Assembly (NCBI GenBank): GCA_035371905.1
Contig: DAORXQ010000015.1
Span: 1-30,669, forward strand
Origin: a bacterium
GTDB taxonomy: Bacteria; Ratteibacteria; UBA8468; B48-G9; JAFGKM01
DNA: 30,669 bases
Direction: 5' to 3'
The notes under the pieces were generated by a model, which was given only the letters and a program-made list of their open reading frames with translations, was not told where the DNA came from and did not search any database. Shown piece after piece: positions 8,101-16,534 of the stretch (positions are counted from its first letter, which is position 1; each line of letters starts with the position of its first letter). The position numbers were made by a program, and so were the translations under genes.

Positions 8101-10255
8101 TGGTACTTCAAAAGATATTAAGGATATTGACATAAGAAGAAAATTTAAGGATACCGCTTACTGGAATCCATACATATTTACTGATAGAAATGGAAATGCA
8201 ACTGTTGAGGTAGAACTTCCTGATAATCTTACAACATGGAGAGCAAAAGCAGTTGCTGTAACACATGATACACTTGTTGGAACAGGAATAAATAAAATAA
8301 AAACATCCAAACCACTTATTGCAAGATTAATATTACCGAGATTTCTCGTTGAAGACGATATTCTTTTTGTTTCAGGAATTATTCATAACTATACAAAAAA
8401 AGCACAGGATTTAAAAGTTGTTTTGAAAGGAGATGGATTTGAAATGCTTGATAAAAATGAAGTTATTATTTCTGTTGAACCTGATAGTGAAAAAAGAGTT
8501 CAGTGGCAGATAAAAGTTAAAGATATAGATAAAGCAAAGTTTACACTTATTGCATGGAATTCAGAAGTAAATGATGGAATGGAACTTGAAATACCTGTTT
8601 ATCTATACGGAAATGAAATAAGAGAGGTTAAAAGCGGGAAATGTGATAAGGAAATAACAGAAAAATTTGATATACCGGTAAACTCATATAAAGTAAATTT
8701 GATTTCAATAATATATCCCTCAATTGCATCAGGTATGTATCATGCACTTGAATATCTTGTTAATTATCCATATGGTTGTACAGAACAGACAATGAACACA
8801 TTTTTACCTGCAATTTATGTAAATCTTGCTTTAAAAAATCTTGGAGTTGAGGATTTATCTTTTCTTGCTGACAATATTTTCTATTTTCAAAATATGCTTC
8901 AGAAATTACCAAAAATTATGAATAAAGGACTTTCAAAATTATACAGATATCAGCATGACGATGGTGGCTGGGGATGGTGGGAAAGTGACCCATCTCATCC
9001 TTATTTAAGTTCATATGTTATGTATGGACTCTCACAGATAAAAAAAGTAGGATATATTGTTAATGAAAATGTATATTCAAAAGGTAAAAATTATCTGAAA
9101 AATATATTACCGGACATTAAAGAAAATGACACTCTCATTTATGTCCTATATTCATTATTTGAGAGTTGTTCAGAAAATATGACAGATGGAGAAGATAAAA
9201 TAATAAGGGAATACTCTGAAAAACTTTACAATAATTTAATTTCACAAAAAACAATCCATCCATATACAGGAGCACAACTTTCTCTTATTCTGAATAAATT
9301 TGATAAAAACAAAGCAAAAGCAATTCTTGATAAGATTTATAAAGATATAAAACTTTTAACTCCTTATTCTGCATTTTTCATCTGTGAAAAAGAAAATTCT
9401 TACAGGTGGATTGATAACAACATTGAAGGAACTGCATGGGTTTTAAAAGCAACACTTCAAATTGAACCTGAAAGAGAAGAAATTTATAAAATAATAAGAT
9501 ATCTTGTTGAAACAAGAAGATTGGGTTACTGGAGGTCAACTAAAGAAACAGCAGTTTGTATAAATGCTTTGACAGATTTCCTTTTGAAAAATCCTTCAGA
9601 ACTTCACCCAGATTACTCTTTCCTCTTATATCTTAACAATGAAAAAATTGAAGAAATGAAGGTCACAAAAGATACCCTTAAAAAATTCAGTACAAAAATT
9701 AAAATATCTGAAGAAAAGATAAATAAGGGAAGCGAAAATATAATAAAATTTCAAAAAGAAGGACCCGGAAATTTATACTATTCAAATCTTTTAAGTTATT
9801 ATCAGAAAGGTTTTATTAAAGAAAGAAATTCTGGTTTTAAAATTGAAAGGTTTTATGAAAAAGTTGTAATTGAGAAAAAAGGGGAAGAAATTTATGAAAA
9901 ATATGAACCTGTGAGAGAACCGGTAAAAGTTGGAGATAAAATTCGGGTAAAACTGAGAATAACAGGAGAAGATTTTTATGAATTTATCATAATTGAAGAC
10001 CCTTTACCAAGTGGTTTTGAAGTGATTGAGGATGAGAAAAATTATTATTTTTATAATGAAAAACAAGTGAGGGATGAAAAAGTTGTATTCTTCTGGACAG
10101 AATGGTATGGAGAAAAAGTAAAGGAAATTACATATTATATAAGACCTGAAATAGTTGGTTCTTTTCATGTTTTACCTGCAAAAGTATATTTAATGTATTT
10201 TCCTGATGTATATGGAAATTCTGATGAAAACTATATAAAGGTAGTTGAAAAATGA
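5126..10255 (+). CDS. Bacterial alpha-2-macroglobulin, thioester-containing protease trap
   Basis: 1709 residues. Residues 1-17 are a signal peptide without lipobox Cys, unlike the lipoprotein form in E. coli. Residues 20-270 hold three carboxypeptidase regulatory-like beta domains, each with a DExxK...G.F.I..L.PG.Y pattern. The MG2 region starts near residue 480 (YTDRPVYRP), and further MG domains follow. VDEAIYAI lies near 952 and the A2M signature LPDNLTTWRAKAV near 1030. The thioester CTEQ has Cys1218 and Gln1221, followed by the helical thioester domain; an MG10-like domain (IIEDPLPSGFEVI) lies near the C-terminus. Such proteins snare proteases in the periplasm through a bait region and covalent thioester. 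The usual partner PbpC is absent; instead a VanW gene overlaps by 4 nt. Preceded by GGGGTAAG as ribosome site. Confidence 0.92.
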   Translation: MKKLFIFILLSSTLLFGDTIKGIVVDLKDNPVKNAEIKVEAIAPLTEKDTKTAKTDKKGEFIIENLKTGYYYLRCNASEFLTCNMGRIEVNQAKYGIKSYKIVMQKPGSISGYVYDENSKPIERAKVGNYSVSVFTDKNGFYRITNLYPGKIYLYCEKEEYIRAEKQNIIVEENKETGGINFTLQIGGSISGEILDDENKSIKNSSVYTEGNMYKWTRTDEKGHFIIKGLLPGIYKISVYAQGYEYGYAGNIEVKKGETTKIAPVHLKLRPKNFYLFTRTSTFLPTENVTLFYNSFRITKVKVDVYKVDIFSEINKIRWREAPNLYNLQNNIKTDGYEPLFSKEFKIEYPSPLSDLYHKTIEISKLPAGVYIIVAKPEDFSEQRKLIIVTDIGIICKSAEKQSYLYLVDLITGKKLPEVKVYFSYYDSKLGEYKFKTKTTDENGIIEFENFSGTLFASKENSFAYIDYGYERSFPKEKIYVYTDRPVYRPEQTVYFKGILRKDEGDHYLLKNINSVIVNITDPMGNNVYSTNAEVKNGSFSGSFTIPDEAPLSLYYLNVYNPEYDYQGSVSFKVLEYRKPEFFVEVKSDKERYLPNEKVKILINSKYYFGAPVKNADVSYAVYETPLLEYDDYYEGKYEGEYYGYRKYLTSGETKTDEKGEVLIEFMTKSSYENETIYTVEVRVTDISKREVKSDCSFKVVPGNFRINITTTKYLYTHSENIPVKIEVMNYDGIPVKNQKINLKVDLEKYKNKKFYYKTILADTIKTDEKGKIEINIKPDVCGYIRISASSIDEFNNLITSNKFIWIASENYYFNYGKKELEIITDKKNYRTGENAKILINSSIPDLTLFLTIESYRIHETKIFEMKGNSVLIEIPIKKEYLPNVYLSVFSVRNKKFYEITKNIKIAPDEKFLKVDIITDKDNYTPGEKAIYRIKTTDFKGNPVSAELSFQVVDEAIYAISPELQSKIEDFFYGNKPNFVSTTYSFIKHSYGGTSKDIKDIDIRRKFKDTAYWNPYIFTDRNGNATVEVELPDNLTTWRAKAVAVTHDTLVGTGINKIKTSKPLIARLILPRFLVEDDILFVSGIIHNYTKKAQDLKVVLKGDGFEMLDKNEVIISVEPDSEKRVQWQIKVKDIDKAKFTLIAWNSEVNDGMELEIPVYLYGNEIREVKSGKCDKEITEKFDIPVNSYKVNLISIIYPSIASGMYHALEYLVNYPYGCTEQTMNTFLPAIYVNLALKNLGVEDLSFLADNIFYFQNMLQKLPKIMNKGLSKLYRYQHDDGGWGWWESDPSHPYLSSYVMYGLSQIKKVGYIVNENVYSKGKNYLKNILPDIKENDTLIYVLYSLFESCSENMTDGEDKIIREYSEKLYNNLISQKTIHPYTGAQLSLILNKFDKNKAKAILDKIYKDIKLLTPYSAFFICEKENSYRWIDNNIEGTAWVLKATLQIEPEREEIYKIIRYLVETRRLGYWRSTKETAVCINALTDFLLKNPSELHPDYSFLLYLNNEKIEEMKVTKDTLKKFSTKIKISEEKINKGSENIIKFQKEGPGNLYYSNLLSYYQKGFIKERNSGFKIERFYEKVVIEKKGEEIYEKYEPVREPVKVGDKIRVKLRITGEDFYEFIIIEDPLPSGFEVIEDEKNYYFYNEKQVRDEKVVFFWTEWYGEKVKEITYYIRPEIVGSFHVLPAKVYLMYFPDVYGNSDENYIKVVEK

Positions 10256-10917
10256 GAAGTTTGAAATTATATTTATTTTTTTTATTTTTTTCAAAACTGA
10301 TTTTCTGTGAAGATTTTAATTATCTCTGGGCTGAATATTCTACCTATTTTAAAGATGGAATAGATGCAAGAAAGAAGAATATTGAGAGTGCAGTAAAAAT
10401 ACTTGATGGATACATTCTCTATCCTAATATTGAATTTTCTTTTATTGAAGAAGTTATAAATAAAATTCCTGAAGATGAAATGGGACCTGCTTCTACAATT
10501 GTTGGTGAAAAAAGAGTTCCTGGAATTGGTGGAGGATTATGTCAGGTGGCAACAACCTTATACAATTTAGCATTACTTTCAGGAATTTCAATAAGAGAAA
10601 GAAAAAATCATTCATCCCCTGTTAGTTATGTTTCCCCTGGACTTGATGCTACAGTTTCAAAAGAAGAAGATGTAGATTTAAAAATTCAAAATCCTTATAA
10701 ATATCCATTGATGATTAAGGTAAAAGTTATAAATAATAAACTTCAAATGGAACTTTATGGAAAAGTACCCAAAAAGAGAAATATTAAAATTGTTGTTGAA
10801 AATTTTAGAAAAACAGACAATTATTTTGAAACAATTACAAAGAGATATATATACGATGAGGGAAAATTGTTGTTTTATGAAATAATTTCAAAGGATAAAT
10901 ATAAAATTGACTTTTAA
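10252..10917 (+). CDS. VanW family protein, exported
   Basis: 221 residues with a signal peptide (residues 1-19). The VanW core is clear: GGGLCQVATTLYNLAL around residues 92-107, then HSSPVSYVSPGLDATV. VanW domains occur in glycopeptide-resistance clusters and in many envelope proteins, often with G5 or peptidoglycan-binding domains, but their activity is not established. This is a minimal version with no extra domain. Its ATG overlaps the stop of the alpha-2-macroglobulin (ATGA), implying translational coupling. The context suggests an envelope or peptidoglycan role alongside the protease trap, which is inference. Confidence 0.88.
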   Translation: MRSLKLYLFFLFFSKLIFCEDFNYLWAEYSTYFKDGIDARKKNIESAVKILDGYILYPNIEFSFIEEVINKIPEDEMGPASTIVGEKRVPGIGGGLCQVATTLYNLALLSGISIRERKNHSSPVSYVSPGLDATVSKEEDVDLKIQNPYKYPLMIKVKVINNKLQMELYGKVPKKRNIKIVVENFRKTDNYFETITKRYIYDEGKLLFYEIISKDKYKIDF

Positions 10918-10945
10918 ACTAAATGAAAGTTATAATTTATTAACT

Positions 10946-11608
10946 ATGAGAAAAATATTTATTCTTGGATGTTTAATCACATTTTTTTTAATTCTTACAG
11001 GATGCCAGAATATAGAAAAAAAAGAAGAAAAAGTTAAAGAGGAATCAATAAAAGAAAAAATAAGTGATTTAATTACAAAAGAAGAACCTGAAAAAAAGAT
11101 TGATTTTGGAATTTCAGAAATACCAAAAGTCACTCCGGGAATAAAAGAAAAAAAGAATAGCGAGGTGGAAAAAAAAGAGTATTCAGAAGAAATAGTAAGT
11201 GAAAATTTATATCCAATACCGGAAAATATTAAATTTGTATCTCCATCTGAAATAAATCAGGAAATGGCAGAAATCTTTCAGAATATATATTTTGATTATG
11301 ACAGTTATGATATAAAAAAAGAAGAAATTGAAATTTTAAAAAAAATTGGAGATTATCTTATAAAAAATCCAGAAATAATGGTTTTAATAGAGGGGCACTG
11401 TGATGAAAGAGGAACAAGAGAATATAATCTTGTTCTTGGAGAACAGAGAGCATTAAGTGTAAGAAATTTTCTGATAAATCTTGGAGTATCTTCAAAAAGA
11501 TTGTTCACAGTAAGTTATGGTGAAGATAAACCCGCTGTTTTAGGAAGTAATGAGTCAGCATGGGCAAAAAATAGAAGATGTGAATTCAAAATAGGAATAG
11601 AAAAGTGA
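10946..11608 (+). CDS. Peptidoglycan-associated lipoprotein (Pal/OmpA family)
   Basis: 220 residues from the ATG at 10946. The lipobox LILTGC places the lipidated Cys at residue 20. Residues 21-110 are a Lys/Glu-rich linker. The C-terminal OmpA-like domain runs IYFDYDSYDIKKEE ... IEGHCDERGTREYN ... GEQRALSVRNFL ... NRRCEFKI, with the Asp/Arg pair that binds diaminopimelate and the GTREYN motif typical of Pal. It anchors the outer membrane to peptidoglycan. TolA/B/Q/R are not nearby. No ribosome site is evident; an upstream TTG at 10907 would overlap vanW but would put extra residues before the signal peptide, so it is rejected. The next gene overlaps by 4 nt, in the place where Pal operons often carry cpoB/ybgF. 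Confidence 0.9.
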   Translation: MRKIFILGCLITFFLILTGCQNIEKKEEKVKEESIKEKISDLITKEEPEKKIDFGISEIPKVTPGIKEKKNSEVEKKEYSEEIVSENLYPIPENIKFVSPSEINQEMAEIFQNIYFDYDSYDIKKEEIEILKKIGDYLIKNPEIMVLIEGHCDERGTREYNLVLGEQRALSVRNFLINLGVSSKRLFTVSYGEDKPAVLGSNESAWAKNRRCEFKIGIEK

Positions 11609-12921
11609 AGAGAAAAAATATTTGCTTATTTTTTCTAATTTTTATAACTGGATGTACCAATTTAACAACAAAAAAAGAAGAAGTATCCAAAGAAAAAATA
11701 AAAGATATTGAAGATGCTTTATTTTTAAGTGCAGAAAATTTTGATAAAAGAATAAAAAAATTAGAGGAAAATCAGTCCGCAATACTAAATGTTCTGAATA
11801 AAAATACAAACCAAATTTCAGAAGCCATTAATTCTTTAAATGACTATATATCAAAGGAAAAAGATTTTTCCGGAGAAATCAGAAAAACAAAAATTGAAAT
11901 TACAACTCTTAAAGAAGATATAAAGTCATTAAACAATAAAATAAGTGAAATGAAGGGTAAAATTGATGAAGTAATGGTGATGACCGAGGAAAAAAATAAA
12001 AAAATTGAAGAGGGACTAAATAAAAAAATTGTAGATATAGAAAAAGAAACATCTCTAATAAAAAAGAACTATACAGATATCCTTTCACTTCCTCTAATCT
12101 TACAGAAATCCATGAATGAATTCCAAACCTCACTTACAAAAGTAATAAATGATTTTCAAAGTAATCTTTTAGAACTAAAAAATTCACAGATAAAACTGTC
12201 AAATATTATTGAGGATACCTCAAAACAAATAAAAGATTTAAAAACTAAAGTTGAAATACTTGAAAATTCTTTAAAATTACAGAATAAAACAATGATTGAT
12301 GAATTAACAAGACAGGAAAGCGAAATATTTTCGGTCAAAAGAGAAGTTTTCTATATAACAAGAGATGTTAAAGAAATATCAGACAAAACCTTCACAAAAA
12401 ATGATGAATTATTTGAAGATGTTAACACTCTAAAAAAAACATATAATGACTTAATCTCATCCACTTCAACACTTGTTAAATCTCTGAGCAATTTACAGGA
12501 TGAAATTTTAAATCTAAAAAATAGTGTTGCAAAAATCAATCAAAATATTGAAAATTTAAATAAGGAAATATCCGATTTAAAAACCGAATTTGATTCAACT
12601 AAAAAAACGATAAATGAAAATAATAAAATTTTTATTGATGAATTTGCAAGACATGAAAATGAAATTTTGAAATTAAAAGAAGTTATACTTTCAGATACGC
12701 ATATTTCAACAAAAATGAATAATGAAAAAATAAAGATTTTGGAAAGAGATGAAACAAAAAAAATTTATACAGTCCAAAAAGGTGATTATCTTTCAAAAAT
12801 TGCAGAGAAATTTAAAGTTAATATAGATGAACTGAAAAGGGTTAATAATTTGAAAAATGATATAATCTATCCAGGACAAAAACTTATTATACCTGTAAAA
12901 ATTAATATAATTTCTGAATAA
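11605..12921 (+). CDS. Coiled-coil lipoprotein with C-terminal LysM domain
   Basis: 438 residues from a GTG start that overlaps the pal stop (GTGA). The lipobox IFITGC gives a lipidated Cys at residue 17. Residues 30-385 are almost entirely Lys/Glu/Asn-rich heptad-like coiled coil (many I/L..L/I spacings, no Pro-rich breaks). Residues 388-433 are a LysM module (YTVQKGDYLSKIAEKFKVNIDELKRVN ... YPGQKLIIP). The shape is a lipid-anchored rod with a peptidoglycan-binding tip, about long enough to span the periplasm. It occupies the position of CpoB/YbgF after Pal but has LysM instead of TPR repeats. It may set outer-membrane-to-wall distance; this is inferred from architecture. Confidence 0.85.
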   Translation: MKRKNICLFFLIFITGCTNLTTKKEEVSKEKIKDIEDALFLSAENFDKRIKKLEENQSAILNVLNKNTNQISEAINSLNDYISKEKDFSGEIRKTKIEITTLKEDIKSLNNKISEMKGKIDEVMVMTEEKNKKIEEGLNKKIVDIEKETSLIKKNYTDILSLPLILQKSMNEFQTSLTKVINDFQSNLLELKNSQIKLSNIIEDTSKQIKDLKTKVEILENSLKLQNKTMIDELTRQESEIFSVKREVFYITRDVKEISDKTFTKNDELFEDVNTLKKTYNDLISSTSTLVKSLSNLQDEILNLKNSVAKINQNIENLNKEISDLKTEFDSTKKTINENNKIFIDEFARHENEILKLKEVILSDTHISTKMNNEKIKILERDETKKIYTVQKGDYLSKIAEKFKVNIDELKRVNNLKNDIIYPGQKLIIPVKINIISE

Positions 12922-12936
12922 CGAAAGTAGGAAAGA

Positions 12937-13650
12937 ATGAAGAAATATTTTTTCTCATTTTTTATTCTATTTCCAACTTTTTTATGGTCTGAAAGAGAAC
13001 TATACATTGCTGAAAAAGTTAAAAAAGAAATTATAATTGATGGAAACATAACTGAGGAAGAATGGGGTAAAAAACCAACAATAAAGAGATTTTATATTCC
13101 TGGTAATTTTAATAAAAAACCATATTCAAATACAACTGTCTGGATTAAATATGATGACAACTACTTATATATTGCAGGAAAAATGGAGGATAAATGTCTT
13201 ATAGGATATGTCACAAAAAGGGATGGACCTGTCTGGAATGATGATGTTTTTGAAATTTTCATAAAACCAGAATTTAACTCAAACTATTATTATGAGATAA
13301 ATTCAAACATTCTTGGAACTTTATTTGATGCTTTCTTTCATAGAAAGGGTGTTTATTACATGAATAATGTTGAAAAATTTTCTTCAGAAACAAAAGTTGC
13401 TGTTAAAATAAATGGGACTCTGAATGACGAAAATATTGATGAAGGATGGGAAATTGAAATGGCAATACCTTTTTCTGCTTTTTCAAAAACAACAAAACCT
13501 CCAAAGAAGGGAGATATCTGGTATTTTGCAGTAAATAGATATGATTATTCAATTTATATACCATATGGAAGAGAACTTTCAAGTTCAGCAAAATTAAGAA
13601 GAACTGATTTTCATCTATATTATGACTATGACAAATTACTATTCAAATGA
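12937..13650 (+). CDS. Secreted CBM9-like (carbohydrate-binding family 9) protein
   Basis: 237 residues with a signal peptide (1-18, FFILFPTFLWS). The body follows the CBM9/DOMON-like pattern: I.IDGNITEEEWGK, then VWIKYDDNYLYIAGKMED, VWNDDVFEIFIKP, YYYEINSN.LG and a final GWEIEMAIPFSAF block. In xylanases this fold binds sugar ends, while stand-alone copies in many diderm bacteria have unknown ligands. No catalytic domain is attached. It is the last gene of the long plus-strand run, 15 nt after the LysM gene, with GTAGGAAAG as ribosome site. Its stop codon is 1 nt from the stop of the convergent uvrA. Confidence 0.8.
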   Translation: MKKYFFSFFILFPTFLWSERELYIAEKVKKEIIIDGNITEEEWGKKPTIKRFYIPGNFNKKPYSNTTVWIKYDDNYLYIAGKMEDKCLIGYVTKRDGPVWNDDVFEIFIKPEFNSNYYYEINSNILGTLFDAFFHRKGVYYMNNVEKFSSETKVAVKINGTLNDENIDEGWEIEMAIPFSAFSKTTKPPKKGDIWYFAVNRYDYSIYIPYGRELSSSAKLRRTDFHLYYDYDKLLFK

Positions 13651-13651
13651 A

Positions 13652-16444
13652 TTATAAAACTTTAACAGGTTTTTCAAAATATTTCCTTAAAAAGTAACCT
13701 GTATATGACCTTGAGTTTTTGGCAATTTCTTCGGGACTCCCAGTTCCAACTACATAACCACCCTTATCTCCTCCTTCAGGACCAAGGTCAATTATCCAGT
13801 CAGCATATTTAATAACCTCAAGATTATGTTCAATAACAATAACTGTTGAACCCTTATCCACAAGTCTTTTTAAAACATCAAGTAATTTTGCTATATCTGC
13901 CATATGAAGCCCAACTGTTGGTTCATCTAGTATATATAATGTTTTTTCATTTCCTTTTCTTGATAATTCTGCAGCGAGTTTTACTCTCTGTGCTTCTCCC
14001 CCTGATAGAGTTGTTGCAGGTTGACCGAGAGAAAGATATCCAAGTCCAACATCATAAAGTGTTTTCAATTTTTCTACAAGTTTGGGATGAACTTTAAAAA
14101 ATTCAAGTGCTTCCTCTATTTTCATCTCAAGAACTTCAGATATATCCTTCCCTTTATATTTAATTTCAAGCGTTTCTCTATTATATCTTTTCCCTTTACA
14201 CACATCACAGGGTATATAAACATCAGGTAAAAAGTGCATTTCTATTTTCATAATTCCCTCTCCCATACATGCTTCACATCTTCCGCCTTTAACATTAAAA
14301 CTGAATCTCCCTGGTGTATAACCTCTTATTTTTGCTTCATAAGTATTTGCAAATATTTCTCTAATATAGGTAAATGCACCTGTATATGTCGCAGGATTTG
14401 AACGGGGTGTTCTACCAATAGGCGACTGGTCAATTACAACTACTTTATTTATATATTCTGTTCCTAAAATTGCATCATGCTTACCTGGTTCTTCTTTTGA
14501 ATCATATAAAATTTTCTTCAACCCTTTATATAAAACATCTTCAATTAAACTGCTTTTTCCAGAACCAGAAACTCCGGTAACACAAACAAATAAACCAAGT
14601 GGAATTTCAACATCAATATTTTTTAAATTATTATGACTTGCTTTTAAAATTTTTATTTTTTTTTCTCCCGGTTTTCTTCTTTTGGTCGGTATTTCAATTT
14701 TTAATTTACCACTTAGATATTTTCCAGTTATTGAATTTTCATTTTTTATAATGTCTTCAAGTGTCCCCTTTGCAACAACTTCTCCTCCATGAATACCTGC
14801 TCCAGGTCCAAGATCAACTATAAAATCTGCATTTTTAATTGTCTCCTCATCATGCTCAATAACCACAACAGTATTGCCGATATCCCTTAAATGTTTCAAT
14901 GTATTTATAAGTTTCAAATTATCCCTCTGATGAAGCCCTATTGTTGGTTCATCAAGAATATATAAAACACCTACAAGCCCTGAACCAATCTGAGTAGCCA
15001 GTCTTATCCTTTCTGCTTCACCACCCGATAAGGTATGTGTCATTCTATCAAGTGTCAGATAGTCAAGTCCTACTTCTTCAAGAAAATTAAGTCGTGACAG
15101 AATCTCTTTTAAAATCTGTTTTGCAATAATCTGTTCTTTTTCACTCAATTTTAAATTTTCAAAGAATTCTTTTGCTTTAACAACACTCATTTTACATATA
15201 TCCATAATTGATTTACCCGCTATTTTAACAGCAAGGGATTCAGGTCTCAATCTACCACCTTTACAGGATGGACAGGTAACCTCTCTTATATATTTCAAAA
15301 TTTCCTCTCTTCTGTATTCACTTTCTGTTTGATGAAAAAGTCGTTCAAGATTTGGTATAACTCCCTCAAAATTATATTCTTCTGAACCATAAATTACTAT
15401 ATCCAGTTCCCTTTTTGAAAGGTCACAAACTCTATCGTCTATGCTCCTGCCAAGAGAATCAAGAATATCGTTTAAAAGAGACCTGTAATACCAGAAAAGT
15501 CCTCTCCCTCCAACATCATGCCATGGTTTAATCGCTCCTTCTCTGAATGTTTTTGTTTTATCAGGAATAACGAGGTCGGGGTCGACTTTCATCAAAAAAC
15601 CAAGTCCCTTACATTCAGGACATGCACCATAAGGACTGTTAAATGAAAACATTCTTGGAGATATTTCTTCAAAACTTATTCCACAGATCGGACAACTGTA
15701 ATTTTCATTAAATATTATATCCTTGCCATCTTTCTCAACTATAACAATCCCCTTCCCTATTTTCAAAGCCATTTCAACACTTTCTGCAATCCTTGTTTTA
15801 TCTTCATCTTTTACCCTATAATTATCAATTAAAACCTCTATATTATGAATTTTATATCTATCAAGTTTTATTTCTTCATCAACATCATAATATTTTTTAT
15901 CAACCCTTACTTTTAAAAATCCCATTGTCTTTATCTGGTCAAAAATTTTCCTGTATTCACCCTTTCTTCCTCTTATAACAGGAGCGAGAACTTTAATTTC
16001 AGAAGTATTCTCAAAATTCATAATCCTGTCTATAATTTCTGATGAGGACTGTCTTGAAATGACCCTTCCACAATTTGGACAGTGAGGAATTCCAACTCTT
16101 GCAAAAAGGACCCTTAAATAATCATAAATTTCAGTTGTTGTTGCCACTGTAGACCTTGGATTTGCCGCTGCTTTTCTTTGTTCTATTGCTATTGCTGGAG
16201 GAAGTCCTGTTATCTGTTCAACATCTGGCTTTTTCATCTGCTCTAAAAATTGCCTTGCATAAGCGGATAAACTTTCTATATATCTCCTCTGTCCTTCAGC
16301 ATATAAAGTATCAAAAGCAAGAGATGATTTACCTGAACCAGAAATTCCAGTAATAACAATAAGTTTGTTTCTTGGCAAATCAAGGTCTATATTTTTAAGA
16401 TTATGTTCTCTTGCACCTTTAATACTTATATATTTTGGTTCCAT
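13652..16444 (-). CDS. uvrA: Excinuclease ABC subunit A
   Basis: 930 residues, full length. UvrA is the damage-sensing ATPase of nucleotide excision repair. Two ABC modules are seen: Walker A GISGSGKSSLAFDTLYAEGQ near residue 32 and GVSGSGKSSL near 640. Signature motifs are LSGGEAERIRLA and LSGGEAQRVKLA, and Walker B motifs LDEPTIGLH and LDEPTVGLH. Zinc-binding Cys pairs occur in CPICG ... ACPECKGLG and in CEACMGEG ... CDVCKGKRY. An early CPNCG pair is also typical. The gene is monocistronic, with a consensus promoter about 16 nt upstream of the ATG and no ribosome site, implying a leader of only about 8 nt. It is divergent from the SGNH hydrolase gene. Confidence 0.97.
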   Translation of the reverse strand: MEPKYISIKGAREHNLKNIDLDLPRNKLIVITGISGSGKSSLAFDTLYAEGQRRYIESLSAYARQFLEQMKKPDVEQITGLPPAIAIEQRKAAANPRSTVATTTEIYDYLRVLFARVGIPHCPNCGRVISRQSSSEIIDRIMNFENTSEIKVLAPVIRGRKGEYRKIFDQIKTMGFLKVRVDKKYYDVDEEIKLDRYKIHNIEVLIDNYRVKDEDKTRIAESVEMALKIGKGIVIVEKDGKDIIFNENYSCPICGISFEEISPRMFSFNSPYGACPECKGLGFLMKVDPDLVIPDKTKTFREGAIKPWHDVGGRGLFWYYRSLLNDILDSLGRSIDDRVCDLSKRELDIVIYGSEEYNFEGVIPNLERLFHQTESEYRREEILKYIREVTCPSCKGGRLRPESLAVKIAGKSIMDICKMSVVKAKEFFENLKLSEKEQIIAKQILKEILSRLNFLEEVGLDYLTLDRMTHTLSGGEAERIRLATQIGSGLVGVLYILDEPTIGLHQRDNLKLINTLKHLRDIGNTVVVIEHDEETIKNADFIVDLGPGAGIHGGEVVAKGTLEDIIKNENSITGKYLSGKLKIEIPTKRRKPGEKKIKILKASHNNLKNIDVEIPLGLFVCVTGVSGSGKSSLIEDVLYKGLKKILYDSKEEPGKHDAILGTEYINKVVVIDQSPIGRTPRSNPATYTGAFTYIREIFANTYEAKIRGYTPGRFSFNVKGGRCEACMGEGIMKIEMHFLPDVYIPCDVCKGKRYNRETLEIKYKGKDISEVLEMKIEEALEFFKVHPKLVEKLKTLYDVGLGYLSLGQPATTLSGGEAQRVKLAAELSRKGNEKTLYILDEPTVGLHMADIAKLLDVLKRLVDKGSTVIVIEHNLEVIKYADWIIDLGPEGGDKGGYVVGTGSPEEIAKNSRSYTGYFLRKYFEKPVKVL

Positions 16445-16459
16445 TTGTAATAAATAAAT

Positions 16460-16488
16460 ATTTTACCTTTTCTTTTTTTAATTGACAA
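16460..16488 (-). promoter_or_regulatory. Promoter of uvrA
   Basis: On the minus strand TTGTCA (16488-16483), 17 nt, then TAAAAT (16465-16460). The -10 ends 15 nt before the start codon. The -35 hexamer shares five of six base pairs with the -35 of the divergent promoter. Confidence 0.65.
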
Positions 16489-16509
16489 CCTAATGCTTAT
16501 GTATAAAAT
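16482..16509 (+). promoter_or_regulatory. Promoter of the SGNH hydrolase gene
   Basis: Consensus TTGACA at 16482-16487, 16 nt, then TAAAAT at 16504-16509, with an AGGAAAG ribosome site at 16525-16531 before the ATG at 16535. The palindromic pair TTGACAA/TTGTCAA serves both this promoter and that of uvrA. Confidence 0.6.
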
Positions 16510-16534
16510 AATATTATAAAAAATAGGAAAGAAG

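Noticed and set aside
12156..12539. Minus-strand frames opposite the coiled-coil LysM gene.
   Set aside because: They are Phe/Ser/Leu-rich complements of a Lys/Glu/Asn-rich coiled coil and have no start signals.
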